The notes: generated by a model not told the origin, from the sequence alone. Positions 16,843-26,088 are shown, counted from the stretch's first letter. The stretch: 51,301 nt of DNA from Ruminococcus flavefaciens (GCA_002309635.1 DBXO01000035.1:1-51301); one strand, 5' to 3'. Numbers and translations: made by a program.

Positions 16843-18225
16843 TCAGAACGGAAGATTTCCTCCGCCCTTGCCTGTGTACTTGTCAAAGTTCATGCCTGCA
16901 AGATTCTTTCTTGCCTTACGGAGCGACATCTTGCCGCCCTTGCCTGTGAATTTCTTCATCATTGCCGACATCTGGTCGAACTGCTTGAGGAGACGGTTTA
17001 TATCCTCTACCTTGGTGCCCGAGCCCTTTGCAATACGCTTCTTGCGGGACGGGTTTATGATAGACGGCTTTGCCCTCTCAGCCTTGGTCATGGAGGTTAT
17101 CATAGCCTCTATCCTGCCCAGCTGGCTCTCATCGATGTCTGCGTCCTTTATTTTGTCTCCTATACCCGGAAGCATTCCGAGTATGGACTTCATTGAGCCC
17201 ATGCGCTTTATCTGCTTCATCTGGTCGAGGAGGTCGTCCATATCGAACTTGTTTTCCTTGAATTTCCTTGTGAGCTTTTCGGCGTCCTGCTGAGTCATTA
17301 CATTCTCAGCCTTTTCGATAAGGGTAAGAACGTCGCCCATGCCCAGTATTCTCGACGCCATTCTCTCGGGGTGGAACTGCTCGAAATCATCAAGCTTTTC
17401 GCCCATACCGACGAACTTGATGGGCTTGCCCGTTACCGAGAGTACGGACAGTGCCGCACCGCCTCTTGTATCAGAGTCAAGCTTTGACATGAGCACGCCT
17501 GTTATACCTACGGCGTCGTCAAAGGCTTTCGCAACATTAACTGCGTCCTGACCTGTCATAGCGTCAACTACGAGCATTATCTCGTCGGGCTCTGTCTCTT
17601 TCTTGATATTTACAAGCTCGTCCATGAGGGTCTCGTCAATGTGGAGACGTCCTGCGGTATCGATGATAAGGATATCGTGGCCGTAGTCCTTGGCGTAGGC
17701 AAGAGCCTTTTTCGCTATGACAACGGGGTCTGTCTGCCCCATTTCAAATACCTTTACGTCAGCCTTTGCTCCTACTACCTGCAACTGGTTTATAGCGGCA
17801 GGACGGTAGATATCGCAGGCTGCGAGCAGAGGACGGTGTCCCTCTTTCTTGAGCAGCTTTGCAAGCTTGGCGGCATGTGTTGTTTTACCCGAACCCTGAA
17901 GTCCGCACATCATTATGACCGTCGGCGGCTTGGAAGCCATATTTATACGGGCGTTGCTTTCTCCCATGAGAGCAACGAGCTCGTCGTTAACTATCTTTAT
18001 TACCTGCTGTGCGGGTGTAAGGCTTGCGAGCACTTCCTCGCCTACAGCACGCTCAGTAACGTTCTTTACAAAGTCCTTTACTACCTTGTAGCTTACGTCG
18101 GCTTCAAGAAGTGCGAGTCGCACCTCGCGCATTGCCTCTTTGACATCGGATTCTGTAAGCTTTCCTCTTGATTTCAGCTTTTTGAAGACGTTATTAAGTT
18201 TTTCGGAAAGTCCCTCGAATGCCAT
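16843..18225 (-). CDS. ffh: signal recognition particle protein Ffh (SRP54)
   Basis: 460 aa GTPase that, with 6S-like scRNA and FtsY, targets membrane proteins cotranslationally. N domain (1-90); G domain with P-loop GLQGSGKTT, DTAGRLHIDE and SKLDSDTRGGAALS; then a methionine-rich M domain (~300-440) holding the RNA-binding SGTKVEDINRLLKQF segment. AGGAGG precedes the ATG. It follows ylxM at 34 bp, the conserved Firmicute order. Confidence 0.97.
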   Translation of the reverse strand: MAFEGLSEKLNNVFKKLKSRGKLTESDVKEAMREVRLALLEADVSYKVVKDFVKNVTERAVGEEVLASLTPAQQVIKIVNDELVALMGESNARINMASKPPTVIMMCGLQGSGKTTHAAKLAKLLKKEGHRPLLAACDIYRPAAINQLQVVGAKADVKVFEMGQTDPVVIAKKALAYAKDYGHDILIIDTAGRLHIDETLMDELVNIKKETEPDEIMLVVDAMTGQDAVNVAKAFDDAVGITGVLMSKLDSDTRGGAALSVLSVTGKPIKFVGMGEKLDDFEQFHPERMASRILGMGDVLTLIEKAENVMTQQDAEKLTRKFKENKFDMDDLLDQMKQIKRMGSMKSILGMLPGIGDKIKDADIDESQLGRIEAMITSMTKAERAKPSIINPSRKKRIAKGSGTKVEDINRLLKQFDQMSAMMKKFTGKGGKMSLRKARKNLAGMNFDKYTGKGGGNLPF

Positions 18226-18259
18226 TATGAAGCCTCCTGTTTATGGAATAGCGGGGCGC

Positions 18260-18595
18260 TCAGAGAAGCTCCCTCACCTTTTTTATATCGCTTGTTATTT
18301 CGTTTCTGATATCCTCGTCGGTGATATGCTCTGCGGCGGACTCGATACGTCCGAAGCATTCCCGCATTTTCCCGAGCCTTTCGGCAAAGCCCAGCTTTTC
18401 CTCATAGTTCAGCAGGATATCCTCTGTACGCTTTATGATGCTGCGCACCGCCTGTCTGGTTATATCAAGCGGCTGACCTATCTCCGCAAGGGAGAGGTCC
18501 TCGCAGTAATACATCTCCATTAAGCTGCGCTGGTGCTCTGTCAGCAGGTCACCGTAGCAGTCAAGGAGCATTACGAATTTAAGTTCTTTAGCCAT
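18260..18595 (-). CDS. ylxM: YlxM/p13-like SRP-associated HTH protein
   Basis: 111 aa. Residues 17-70 form a sigma-70 region-4-like helix-turn-helix (LTEHQRSLMEMYY...SLAEIGQPLDITRQAV). In streptococci YlxM binds SRP RNA and stimulates the SRP GTPase cycle, although it looks like a DNA-binding protein. Its position directly before ffh supports the assignment. A consensus promoter lies 45 bp upstream. Confidence 0.92.
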   Translation of the reverse strand: MAKELKFVMLLDCYGDLLTEHQRSLMEMYYCEDLSLAEIGQPLDITRQAVRSIIKRTEDILLNYEEKLGFAERLGKMRECFGRIESAAEHITDEDIRNEITSDIKKVRELL

Positions 18596-18639
18596 TTTCC
18601 GCGTACCTCGTCAAGGTGTAATGCAAAATCACTTTACAC

Positions 18640-18668
18640 ATTATACTACACTTTATCCGTTTTGTCAA
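18640..18668 (-). promoter_or_regulatory. promoter of the ylxM-ffh operon
   Basis: Minus strand: TTGACA (18668-18663), 17-bp spacer, TATAAT (18645-18640). Confidence 0.88.
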
Positions 18669-18683
18669 TAGGGAAAATGAAAT

Positions 18684-19328
18684 TTATTTCATCAGCTCAC
18701 CGGATATGTCGGAATAGGTTATCTTTACAAAATCGACTATGCCCTTTTCGTTAAGATCCACAACTATGGACTGCCCTCTTACCACGCCGTTACTGTCGGT
18801 GCCGTTGATGATACCGTAGGAATAGACATGCATGAAAGGGTCGTCTGTTTTCTGCTCTTCGTCGGGAGCTCCGAGAAGTCTCTCAACGTCCTCTGCCTTT
18901 GTTTCAAGGGGGATTATGCCGTAGATACTGCAGTCGGAGTTTCTTATAGATACGCTGTATATCACGCTCTTGCCTTCCTTGCCTGTATAGCAGTTTTCCA
19001 GTGAGATCGTTGCGACTTCATCGCCTTTGTAAAGAAGTCTTGCGCAGCCGCTGCCCTCCTCGAGACCGTAGTCTTTTCTGTCGTAGAGCTCATAGCTCCA
19101 GCCCTTGTCAAGGTCTGAAAGAGGCTGAGGGAGGTCGAAATGCATGCCTTTCAGGTTTATATTGCTTCTAACCGCGTTTACGTCGAAGGTTCCCTCCTCA
19201 ACTGTATAGGGCTCTACCTTCGGAGGCATTTCCACAGGGGTCTTGTATTTCCCGCTGCCGTCGCTGAGACAGCTGACAGCTGTGCCCGTAAGGACGCAGC
19301 ACAGAAGCAGCAATAATGGTCTTTTCAT
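18684..19328 (-). CDS. putative lipoprotein, unknown function
   Basis: About 214 aa. A Leu-rich signal segment ends in the lipobox VSC (Cys about residue 21). The mature part has no domain I recognise. Its second half contains IYGIIPLETKAEDVERLLGAPDEE, similar to the helix-turn segment by which SmpA/BamE-like and other small lipoproteins evaluate a 'GxPd' motif, but this is weak. AGGAGG is correctly spaced to the second of two adjacent ATGs, so the start is placed at 19328. It lies just downstream of psd (14 bp) and may be cotranscribed with it. Confidence 0.7.
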   Translation of the reverse strand: MKRPLLLLLCCVLTGTAVSCLSDGSGKYKTPVEMPPKVEPYTVEEGTFDVNAVRSNINLKGMHFDLPQPLSDLDKGWSYELYDRKDYGLEEGSGCARLLYKGDEVATISLENCYTGKEGKSVIYSVSIRNSDCSIYGIIPLETKAEDVERLLGAPDEEQKTDDPFMHVYSYGIINGTDSNGVVRGQSIVVDLNEKGIVDFVKITYSDISGELMK

Positions 19329-19344
19329 CATTATCCTCCTGTCA

Positions 19345-20205
19345 TCATGCTTTATTACCTATTTTTTCGCCGTATTTCACCACAGTTTCGATACCCTCAG
19401 CGGAATTTTTCAGTATATCCTCATCGAATACCACGCTGTCCTTTTCAAACAGCAGAACTATGGTGGAACCGCCGAACTCGAACCTGCCCTTTTCCTCGCC
19501 GCGGCGGAACGGACCCTCGCCGTGGAGGTTCACTATCCTGCCAACGAGCATGGCTCCAACCTCTGTCTGCACCACATCGCCGAAATTATCGGTGTGGAGC
19601 ACGGTGTATTCACGGCAGTTGCGCTTATATATGTTATATCTTTCAAGCGCTACGGGGTTTACTGTGTGGAGCTCTCCTCCGATAAAGGTATTCCCGCTTT
19701 TCACGCCGCTGTCTATGTAGCAGTAACGGTGATAGTCGTCCACCTCAAGGCGGAATATACAGCAGTAGCCGCCGCAGTACCTCTTTGCAAGGAAATCGTT
19801 GCCGAGCAGGTCGGATACTCTGTAGCGTGAACCCTTTATGCTGAAAATGCTCCTGCTGCTTATCTTGTATACCGTGAGCTTTGAATCGCAGGGACTGATA
19901 AGATGCTCGGAAGTAAAGTCCACGGGACGCTTTCCCCGTTTTATCCTGCGGGTAAAGAAGTCGTTATAGGAGCGGAAGCCGCTCATTACGTACTGTGACG
20001 TGTCTATGCCGCTCTTCTTTATGAACGGCTTTATCAGCACCTTTGAAGCAGGCGAGTCCATAAAGCAGCCTGCAATGCGGGATACCGCAGGAGCCGTCAG
20101 CGTTTTCAGCAGCACTCTTCCGATAACGCTGCCGTAGAGATGTTTAAGCAGCCTGTTCTGTTTTTCGTTTGATACTACGACCTGTCCTGTTCTCGTTTTT
20201 ATCAT
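19345..20205 (-). CDS. psd: phosphatidylserine decarboxylase proenzyme
   Basis: 286 aa pyruvoyl-dependent enzyme forming phosphatidylethanolamine. The autocleavage site is GGST in FEFGGSTIVLLF near residue 247; the serine becomes the pyruvoyl group of the alpha chain. The central VDDYHRYCYID and HTVNPVAL motifs hold the catalytic residues. The proenzyme length and the GGST rather than LGST form fit the clostridial (type II) branch. GGAG precedes the ATG. A matching phosphatidylserine synthase (pssA) is not in the window. Confidence 0.94.
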   Translation of the reverse strand: MIKTRTGQVVVSNEKQNRLLKHLYGSVIGRVLLKTLTAPAVSRIAGCFMDSPASKVLIKPFIKKSGIDTSQYVMSGFRSYNDFFTRRIKRGKRPVDFTSEHLISPCDSKLTVYKISSRSIFSIKGSRYRVSDLLGNDFLAKRYCGGYCCIFRLEVDDYHRYCYIDSGVKSGNTFIGGELHTVNPVALERYNIYKRNCREYTVLHTDNFGDVVQTEVGAMLVGRIVNLHGEGPFRRGEEKGRFEFGGSTIVLLFEKDSVVFDEDILKNSAEGIETVVKYGEKIGNKA

Positions 20206-20225
20206 GTCAAGCTCCTTGCTGAGTC

Positions 20226-21455
20226 TTAAAGGCGGGCATTTGCAAGCATAAGTTTTATCCGGTTTTCCTGATTTACTCTTGTAGCTCCGGGGTCATAGTC
20301 TATAGCGACAATATTTGCATTGGGATTGTCCTGTTTGATAGCTCTTGACATTCCCTTTGCAACTATATGGTTAGGCAGGCAGCCAAATGGCTGAGTGCAG
20401 ATGATGTTCTCCACCCCCGACTTGGCAAGTGCAGCCATTTCCGCAGGGATAAGCCAGCCTTCGCCCATTACTACGCCCTGATTTATGTACTTGTCGGCAA
20501 GCTTTCTCAGGTGCTCGAAATCGTGGAGCGGCTCAAAGCTGCCCTGCTCCTTCATTACCCTGATGAGCTCCTTCTGTTTGGAATATATGAGGTCGTAGCC
20601 TATCCTGTTGAATACCGACTTCGTTGTTATGTGGTCGTATATCTTGGCGTCGTTGAAAGTTCCTGCCGCGCAGTACATTACAAACTCCAGAAGCGACGGC
20701 ACAACAGGCTCGCAGCCCTCGGAAATGAGGAAGTCCTCCAGATGGTTGTTTGCAAGCGGCGAATACTTTACGTATATCTCGCCTACTATGCCCACTCTTA
20801 TCTTCTTTTCGCTGCTGAGCGGGATAGACGCGAAATCGTCAAGTATATCCCTGTATATCTTCTTTGTCTTAAGGTACATATTGCTTCCCTTGAGGAAGAT
20901 ATTGCACAGTCTCCTGTGCCACTTGTTCAGCATTTTCTTTGCGTCGCCCCTGTTTATCTCATAGGCTCTGCACTTGTTGTAGCATGTCATGAGCAGATCG
21001 CCGTAAAGGACGGCATAGAGCATTTGCAGGAACATGGGCGCAGTTATCCTGAACGCGCTGTCCTTTTCAAGGCCGCTGAAATTAAGTGATACTACGGGTA
21101 TCTGCGGATAATTCTTGGCAACTGCCTTTCTCAGCAGATGTATGTAGTTTGAAGCACGGCAGCCGCCTCCTGTCTGAGTTATGAGCAGGGCGGTCCTGTC
21201 GGGGTCGTACTTTCCGCTTTTCAGCGCGTCCATGAACTGGCCTATTACCAGCAAAGCAGGATAGCAGGCGTCATTATGGACGTTCTTCAGGCCCTCGTCC
21301 ACTACCGCGCGAGAGTCGTTGCGCAGCAGCTCCAGCTTGTAGCCCTTGGCTTCAAATATGGCTATGAGCATTTTGAAGTGTATGGGCAGCATATCGGGAA
21401 CGAGGATAGTGTGGGTCTTTATCATATCCTCGGTAAATTTTGCATATTCGGGCAC
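20226..21455 (-). CDS. 2-hydroxyacyl-CoA dehydratase-like (HgdB/DUF2229-type) protein
   Basis: 409 aa. It resembles the C-terminal portion of the ~1400-aa 'acyl-CoA dehydratase activase-related' proteins of clostridia, here on its own gene. Cysteines typical of Fe-S-bearing dehydratase-like folds occur in NDACYPALLV, TGGGCRASNY and the late CTQPFGCLPNH. GTG start with GGAGGG seven bases upstream. It follows the double-activase gene by 106 bp on the same strand and probably works with it. No acyl-CoA pathway genes are nearby, so the substrate is unknown; such stand-alone pairs are widespread in anaerobes and uncharacterised. Confidence 0.85.
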   Translation of the reverse strand: MPEYAKFTEDMIKTHTILVPDMLPIHFKMLIAIFEAKGYKLELLRNDSRAVVDEGLKNVHNDACYPALLVIGQFMDALKSGKYDPDRTALLITQTGGGCRASNYIHLLRKAVAKNYPQIPVVSLNFSGLEKDSAFRITAPMFLQMLYAVLYGDLLMTCYNKCRAYEINRGDAKKMLNKWHRRLCNIFLKGSNMYLKTKKIYRDILDDFASIPLSSEKKIRVGIVGEIYVKYSPLANNHLEDFLISEGCEPVVPSLLEFVMYCAAGTFNDAKIYDHITTKSVFNRIGYDLIYSKQKELIRVMKEQGSFEPLHDFEHLRKLADKYINQGVVMGEGWLIPAEMAALAKSGVENIICTQPFGCLPNHIVAKGMSRAIKQDNPNANIVAIDYDPGATRVNQENRIKLMLANARL

Positions 21456-21561
21456 TTTTTATCCCTCCGTTTTATTTGTATATAACGTCTTCCTCGGCGT
21501 CCTGCCGATTCTTTATCTTGGGATTTGAGACATTGCCGCCCAAGCGGCAGCAACTCTCAGC

Positions 21562-24492
21562 TTATTTCTGTTCCATAGCCGCAACAAGGCTTCTCAGTCT
21601 TATCCTTGCGGCTCCGAGGTTGTTTATCTCGTCTATTTTCAGCTGTGTATAGAGCTTTCCGCGGCTCTCAAGTATTTGCCTTACCTCGTCGCCCGTTACG
21701 GCGTCGATTCCGCAGCCGAAGGATACCAGCTGTATGAGCTGCATATCGGGCTGTGTGGTAACGTACTTGGCCGCGCGGTAAAGGCGCGAATGATATGTCC
21801 ACTGGTTGAGCACTCCCAGCTTCGGAGTATCCGCAAGCCCTGCGATACTGTCCTCGGTGATGACTGCCATGCCGAGACTCGATACCAGCTTGTGTATGCC
21901 GTGGTTTATCTCCTTGTCGATATGATATGGTCTGCCTGCGATAACGATTATCTTGCGTCCCTCGGCTCTTGCCTGATCGATTATCTCGATAGCCTTGCGT
22001 GTAACGGTGTTATGATAGGTCTCAAGAGCTTCGTATGCCTTGTTGACAGCCTCGGGGATCTTTCCCTTGACATTGTATTTCCTCAGTGCCTGTCCCATGA
22101 CCTTGACAACGTTCTTCCTGATGTTCAGATCGAGGTAGGGATGTATGAAGTTCTCATTGCTGAGACGCGGGTTGTTGGCTTTGAGCAGCTCGGGGTAGTA
22201 GGCTACAACGGGACAGTTGAAGTGGTTGTCGCTGCCGCCCTCGTCGAGATTGTAGCTCATGCAGGGATAGAATATGAAATCAACGCCCTTGTCGAGAAGG
22301 TTCTCGATATGTCCGTGTGTGAGCTTTGCGGGATAGCATACCGTGTCCGAGGGTATTGTATGCTGTCCGAGATAGTACATATCACGGGAGCTCTCGTCGG
22401 AAATTACCGTTCTGAAGCCCAGTGTTGTGAACAGCATATGCCAGAACGGCAGCTGCTCATAGAAGCCCAGCGCAAGCGGAAGTCCCACAACGCCGCGGTA
22501 GCGCTTTGGCTGGTGGGTTTTTACTGTATTGAGTATACTGTCGTACTTGAATTCATAGAGATTGGGGACTGTATTCTTGTTTGCAGAGCCGCTTCCCTTT
22601 TCGCAGCGGTTGCCCGATACGAAGCGCCTGCCCTGTCCGAAGCTGATGATGTTCAGCTGACAGTGTGCCGTACAGCCTCCGCAGTTAGCAGAACGGGAGG
22701 TGTATGTGAAGTTTTCCAGTTCCTCAGCCGGAATGAGCTTTGAGGGCTCGCCGTTTGCTCTCTCCTTTGCGTAAAGAGCGCAGCCGAAGGCTCCCATAAG
22801 TCCTGATATTGCGGGACGTATAACGTTCCTGCCCAGCTCCTTCTCGAAAGAGCGGAGAACAGCGTCATTCAGGAAGGTTCCGCCCTGAACTACTATATTC
22901 TTGCCGAGGTCATCGGGAGAATTTGCACGTATGACCTTATAGATGGCGTTCTTGATAATTGAGGAGGACAGTCCTGCGGAAATATCCTCAACTGTCGCGC
23001 CGTCCTTCTGAGCCTGCTTTACGGAGCTGTTCATGAATACGGTGCAGCGTGAGCCGAGATCTACGGGGTGCTCGGCAAAAAGTCCGAGGCGTGAGAACTC
23101 CGCGATATCGTAGCCGAGAGCCATTGCAAAGGTCTGTATAAAAGAGCCGCAGCCCGAGGAGCATGCCTCGTTCAGCATGATACTGTCGATACTCTTGTTC
23201 TTTATCTTGAAGCACTTGATGTCCTGTCCGCCGATGTCGATGATGAAGTCAACGTCGGGGCAGAAATAAGCCGCCGCCTTGAAGTGGGCAACTGTTTCAA
23301 CTATGCCGTGGTCTATGGCAAGTCCTGCCTTTATGAGGTCCTCGCCGTAGCCTGTAACCGCCGAACCCTTTATTGTGATACCCGGATTCATTTCTGCGTA
23401 GATACGCTTCAGCTGGTCGGCTATCTTGTCAAGGGGCTGTCCCTGATTGGAGGAATAGTGGTTGTAGAGCATTCTTCCGTCCCCGGTTATGAGCACAAGC
23501 TTCGTAGTGGTTGAGCCTGCGTCGATACCAAGGTATGCGTCGCCATTATATGTATGTATATCGGCATATTTCAGGTCAAACTGCCTGTGGCGGTCAATGA
23601 AGCCCTCATATTCGGCCTGCGAGCAGAACAGGGGGTCCCCGGTAACTATATTGTCGGAGGTCCTTGCATTCTGTATCTTTTCGATTATATCGTCTATAGT
23701 GAAAGCGTTCTCGGCAGCTGCCGCATATATCGCACAGCCGTATGCAACGAATACAGGCGCCTCTGGCGGGAATACCGCATGCTTATCGTCAAGTCCGAGA
23801 GTTTTTACGAAAGCCTTTTTAAGTCCGCGAAGGAAGAAAAGAGGACCTCCGAGGAAAAGCACCTTTCCCTCGATAGTGCGTCCCTGTGCAAGTCCCGATA
23901 CAGTCTGGTCAACGACTGCCTGAAAGATACTTGCGGCAACGTCCTCGCGCCTTGCTCCCTGATTGAGAAGGGGCTGTATGTCAGATTTTGCAAATACTCC
24001 GCAGCGCGAAGCTATGGGGTATATCTTCTGTGCATGGAGAGACAGCTCGTCAAGCTCGTCAGCTGTTATGCCGAGAAGCGTTGCCATCTGGTCTATAAAA
24101 GCACCCGTGCCGCCTGCACAGGTGCCGTTCATGCGCTGCTCAACGCCGCCTGTGAGGAATATTATCTTTGCGTCCTCGCCGCCAAGTTCAATGACTGCGT
24201 CAGCGTCAGGCTGCTTCTGCTTTACCGCAAGGAATGCGGCGTGTACCTCCTGCACGAAGGGTATGCCTGCGGAATTGGCAAGTCCGAGACCTGCCGAGCC
24301 TGTGATACATACCGTGAACTCCTCGTCGGGAAAGTCCGCCTGTATTATTTTCAGCTGGTCTGTGACGGTCTCCTTTACCTTTGAAAGGTGGCGCTGATAC
24401 TTGGAGTAAAGGATATCTCCGTCAGCGTCGGTTATGACCGTTTTTACTGTGGTGGAGCCTACATCTATGCCGAGTGAATACTTGTTAGCCAT
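21562..24492 (-). CDS. double-domain CoA-substrate-specific enzyme activase with DUF2229
   Basis: 976 aa. It contains two ASKHA ATPase modules of the BcrAD/BadFG/HgdC type: the first starts LGIDVGSTTVK and has CAGGTGAFIDQMA; the second (from about residue 320) starts LGIDAGSTTTK and has CSSGCGSFIQ. The cysteines should hold a [4Fe-4S] cluster between subunits. A Cys-rich hinge (CGGCTAHC) and a C-terminal DUF2229 region (~660-975) follow. In characterised relatives ATP hydrolysis drives a low-potential electron into a dehydratase. An in-frame TTG at 24504 is rejected because GAGGTG is correctly placed for the ATG at 24492. Confidence 0.9.
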   Translation of the reverse strand: MANKYSLGIDVGSTTVKTVITDADGDILYSKYQRHLSKVKETVTDQLKIIQADFPDEEFTVCITGSAGLGLANSAGIPFVQEVHAAFLAVKQKQPDADAVIELGGEDAKIIFLTGGVEQRMNGTCAGGTGAFIDQMATLLGITADELDELSLHAQKIYPIASRCGVFAKSDIQPLLNQGARREDVAASIFQAVVDQTVSGLAQGRTIEGKVLFLGGPLFFLRGLKKAFVKTLGLDDKHAVFPPEAPVFVAYGCAIYAAAAENAFTIDDIIEKIQNARTSDNIVTGDPLFCSQAEYEGFIDRHRQFDLKYADIHTYNGDAYLGIDAGSTTTKLVLITGDGRMLYNHYSSNQGQPLDKIADQLKRIYAEMNPGITIKGSAVTGYGEDLIKAGLAIDHGIVETVAHFKAAAYFCPDVDFIIDIGGQDIKCFKIKNKSIDSIMLNEACSSGCGSFIQTFAMALGYDIAEFSRLGLFAEHPVDLGSRCTVFMNSSVKQAQKDGATVEDISAGLSSSIIKNAIYKVIRANSPDDLGKNIVVQGGTFLNDAVLRSFEKELGRNVIRPAISGLMGAFGCALYAKERANGEPSKLIPAEELENFTYTSRSANCGGCTAHCQLNIISFGQGRRFVSGNRCEKGSGSANKNTVPNLYEFKYDSILNTVKTHQPKRYRGVVGLPLALGFYEQLPFWHMLFTTLGFRTVISDESSRDMYYLGQHTIPSDTVCYPAKLTHGHIENLLDKGVDFIFYPCMSYNLDEGGSDNHFNCPVVAYYPELLKANNPRLSNENFIHPYLDLNIRKNVVKVMGQALRKYNVKGKIPEAVNKAYEALETYHNTVTRKAIEIIDQARAEGRKIIVIAGRPYHIDKEINHGIHKLVSSLGMAVITEDSIAGLADTPKLGVLNQWTYHSRLYRAAKYVTTQPDMQLIQLVSFGCGIDAVTGDEVRQILESRGKLYTQLKIDEINNLGAARIRLRSLVAAMEQK

Positions 24493-24557
24493 TATGCACC
24501 TCAATAACAGAAGTAATTATGCAGCGGATACCGTTCCAAAGCCGCCGCCATCTTTTT

Positions 24558-24586
24558 ATTATACCATTTTTTAATATAATTGTAAA
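24558..24586 (-). promoter_or_regulatory. promoter of the activase/dehydratase-like pair
   Basis: Minus strand: TTTACA (24586-24581), 17-bp spacer, TATAAT (24563-24558), ~65 bp upstream of the ATG. It diverges from the sigma-factor promoter at 24618. Confidence 0.78.
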
Positions 24587-24617
24587 GCGAATATTTTCGT
24601 TTGGTGTCAAAATGCGT

Positions 24618-24646
24618 TGAAAACAATAATAAACTGTGATATAATA
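24618..24646 (+). promoter_or_regulatory. promoter of the ECF sigma factor gene
   Basis: TTGAAA (24618-24623), 17-bp spacer, TATAAT (24641-24646). It leaves a ~130-nt leader before the sigma start codon. This is a housekeeping-type promoter; no convincing ECF-type autoregulatory promoter was found. Confidence 0.78.
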
Positions 24647-24788
24647 TCCTTGCAAAAGCGTATAATCGGTACTTTTCAAGTATATCACGAAAGAACTGCA
24701 ATGTCAATTTGAAATTTTTTCTGTAATTTTGTAACGAAACGTGAAGTTCTGCAACTAATAAGTGAACGTTCGGAAAGGAGGCGGTGTC

Positions 24789-25259
24789 GTGTCGTCGGAT
24801 ATGGAGCAGTATTACAAGGAAAACGGCAGAAAGGTGTTTCTGTATCTCATGACCCTGTGCGGAAACGCCGATACCGCCGAGGAGCTCACTCAGGAGACCT
24901 TTTACCGCGCTCTGCGGTCGCTTAAAAAGTACAAGGGAGACAGCTCCGTATATACGTGGCTGTGCAGTATCGCGCGGAACGCATGGCTGGAGGAGCTCCG
25001 CAAGCGCAGAAAGCACACAGGCGAAGAGATAAGCGAGCTCGTCGAGGACACTTCTCCCCGTCCCGACGAGGAGGCGGAGATCTCCGACAGCAGGCTGCGG
25101 CTGCTGAAAAGGATACACTCCCTGCCCGAGACCGAGAAAGAGATAGTGCTTCTCCGGGCCACGCAGGAGCTGAGTTTCCGCGAGATAGGAGAGATATTCG
25201 GCAGGACCGAAAACTGGGCGCGTGTGACCTACTACCGCGCAAAGCAAAAGCTGCTGTAG
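24789..25259 (+). CDS. ECF-type RNA polymerase sigma factor
   Basis: 156 aa. Region 2 spans about residues 5-72, including EELTQETFYRALRSL and VYTWLCSIARNAWLEELRKRR. Region 4 spans about 100-155, with the HTH in ELSFREIGEIFGRTENWARV. The frame is open from a GTG at 24762, but AAAGGAGG at 24774-24781 fits the GTG at 24789 best; an ATG at 24801 is also possible. The downstream anti-sigma gene forms the usual ECF pair. The target genes cannot be inferred; the nearby envelope genes are candidates. Confidence 0.92.
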   Translation: MSSDMEQYYKENGRKVFLYLMTLCGNADTAEELTQETFYRALRSLKKYKGDSSVYTWLCSIARNAWLEELRKRRKHTGEEISELVEDTSPRPDEEAEISDSRLRLLKRIHSLPETEKEIVLLRATQELSFREIGEIFGRTENWARVTYYRAKQKLL

Positions 25260-25293
25260 GGAACGCCGCCCATCGACGATAAATTATTTATGC

Positions 25294-25312
25294 GGGCGCC
25301 CAAAGGGTGCCC
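25294..25312. repeat. short hairpin repeat between sigma and anti-sigma genes
   Basis: GGGCGCCC (25294-25301) and GGGTGCCC (25305-25312) can pair through one G-T, with loop AAA. It lacks a T run, so it is more likely a dispersed REP-like element or mRNA-stability hairpin than a terminator. Confidence 0.55.
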
Positions 25313-25332
25313 CTACAAAAAGGAGTGATTCT

Positions 25333-26049
25333 ATGAAATGCAATATCGTGAAAGATCTTTTGCCGCTGTATTGCGACAAACTTACCTCTCAGGACAGCAA
25401 CGAAGAAATAGAAAAGCACCTGAGCGAATGCGCAGAGTGCAAGTCTGTCTATGAGAGCATGAACCAAAAGGAAGATGATATAAAGCTGTCCGACAAGGAC
25501 GTAAAACCGCTGAAAAAAGCTAAAAAGCGCATTACTTTCAAAGCCTTTGCCACTGTTTTCGGTACATTGGCAGTGCTTGCGGCTGTTTTTGTATTCGTTT
25601 TTGTGGGAGTTATTCCCATAAGCTCGGATAAGCTGCATTATACAGTGACTGCAAAGGAAGTGAAATCATACTACGTAGAGAGTGAAGAACGTGATAAAGA
25701 CGGTAGCTATATTTATGAATACCGCTCAGAGTTCGGCGATGACTTCTACCCCATTCCCGACGGCGTAAAAGTTAAGACGGAACATAGGATAGATTTTGAA
25801 TTCGAGGGCGCTTGCAGCTGCACAAACGAGCGCACTGATTATTTCGTCAATGACGAGGGCGTAAACGATTATCATATCTGGATATATCCTGTTATAAAGC
25901 TGCCTTTCGATGACCGCGGCGAATACCCGAATCAGTATTCATGGGGAACAAACGACGTAAAAGAAGGCTCGACCCTCACTATCCATTACCGCGATAAAAC
26001 AGAAACTATCGACCTCTGGGAGCTTTATCAGAAAATTGTTAAAGAATAA
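25333..26049 (+). CDS. zinc-finger anti-sigma factor with one membrane helix
   Basis: 238 aa. The N-terminal zf-HC2-type motif uses CNIVKDLLPLYCD...HLSECAEC, with the HX3CX2C part at about residues 29-36. One transmembrane helix lies at about 70-95. The remaining ~140 residues are extracellular and not recognised. Placement 73 bp after the ECF sigma gene supports a role in holding that sigma factor at the membrane until an envelope signal arrives. AAGGAG precedes the ATG. The sensor domain is the species-specific part. Confidence 0.87.
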   Translation: MKCNIVKDLLPLYCDKLTSQDSNEEIEKHLSECAECKSVYESMNQKEDDIKLSDKDVKPLKKAKKRITFKAFATVFGTLAVLAAVFVFVFVGVIPISSDKLHYTVTAKEVKSYYVESEERDKDGSYIYEYRSEFGDDFYPIPDGVKVKTEHRIDFEFEGACSCTNERTDYFVNDEGVNDYHIWIYPVIKLPFDDRGEYPNQYSWGTNDVKEGSTLTIHYRDKTETIDLWELYQKIVKE

Positions 26050-26058
26050 TGACCTCAT

Positions 26059-26087
26059 TCGGACGGCAATTGCCGTCCGATTTTTTT
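26059..26087 (+). terminator. strong rho-independent terminator
   Basis: A perfect 22-bp palindrome, TCGGACGGCAA/TTGCCGTCCGA (26059-26080), followed by seven T. Confidence 0.93.
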
Positions 26088-26088
26088 G

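Noticed and set aside
21676..22743. 355-aa plus-strand reading frame
   Set aside because: It lies antisense within the activase gene, has no family resemblance and no ribosome site; it follows from codon bias.
24493..24504. TTG start for the activase
   Set aside because: GAGGTG is ideally placed for the ATG at 24492 and overlaps the upstream codons.
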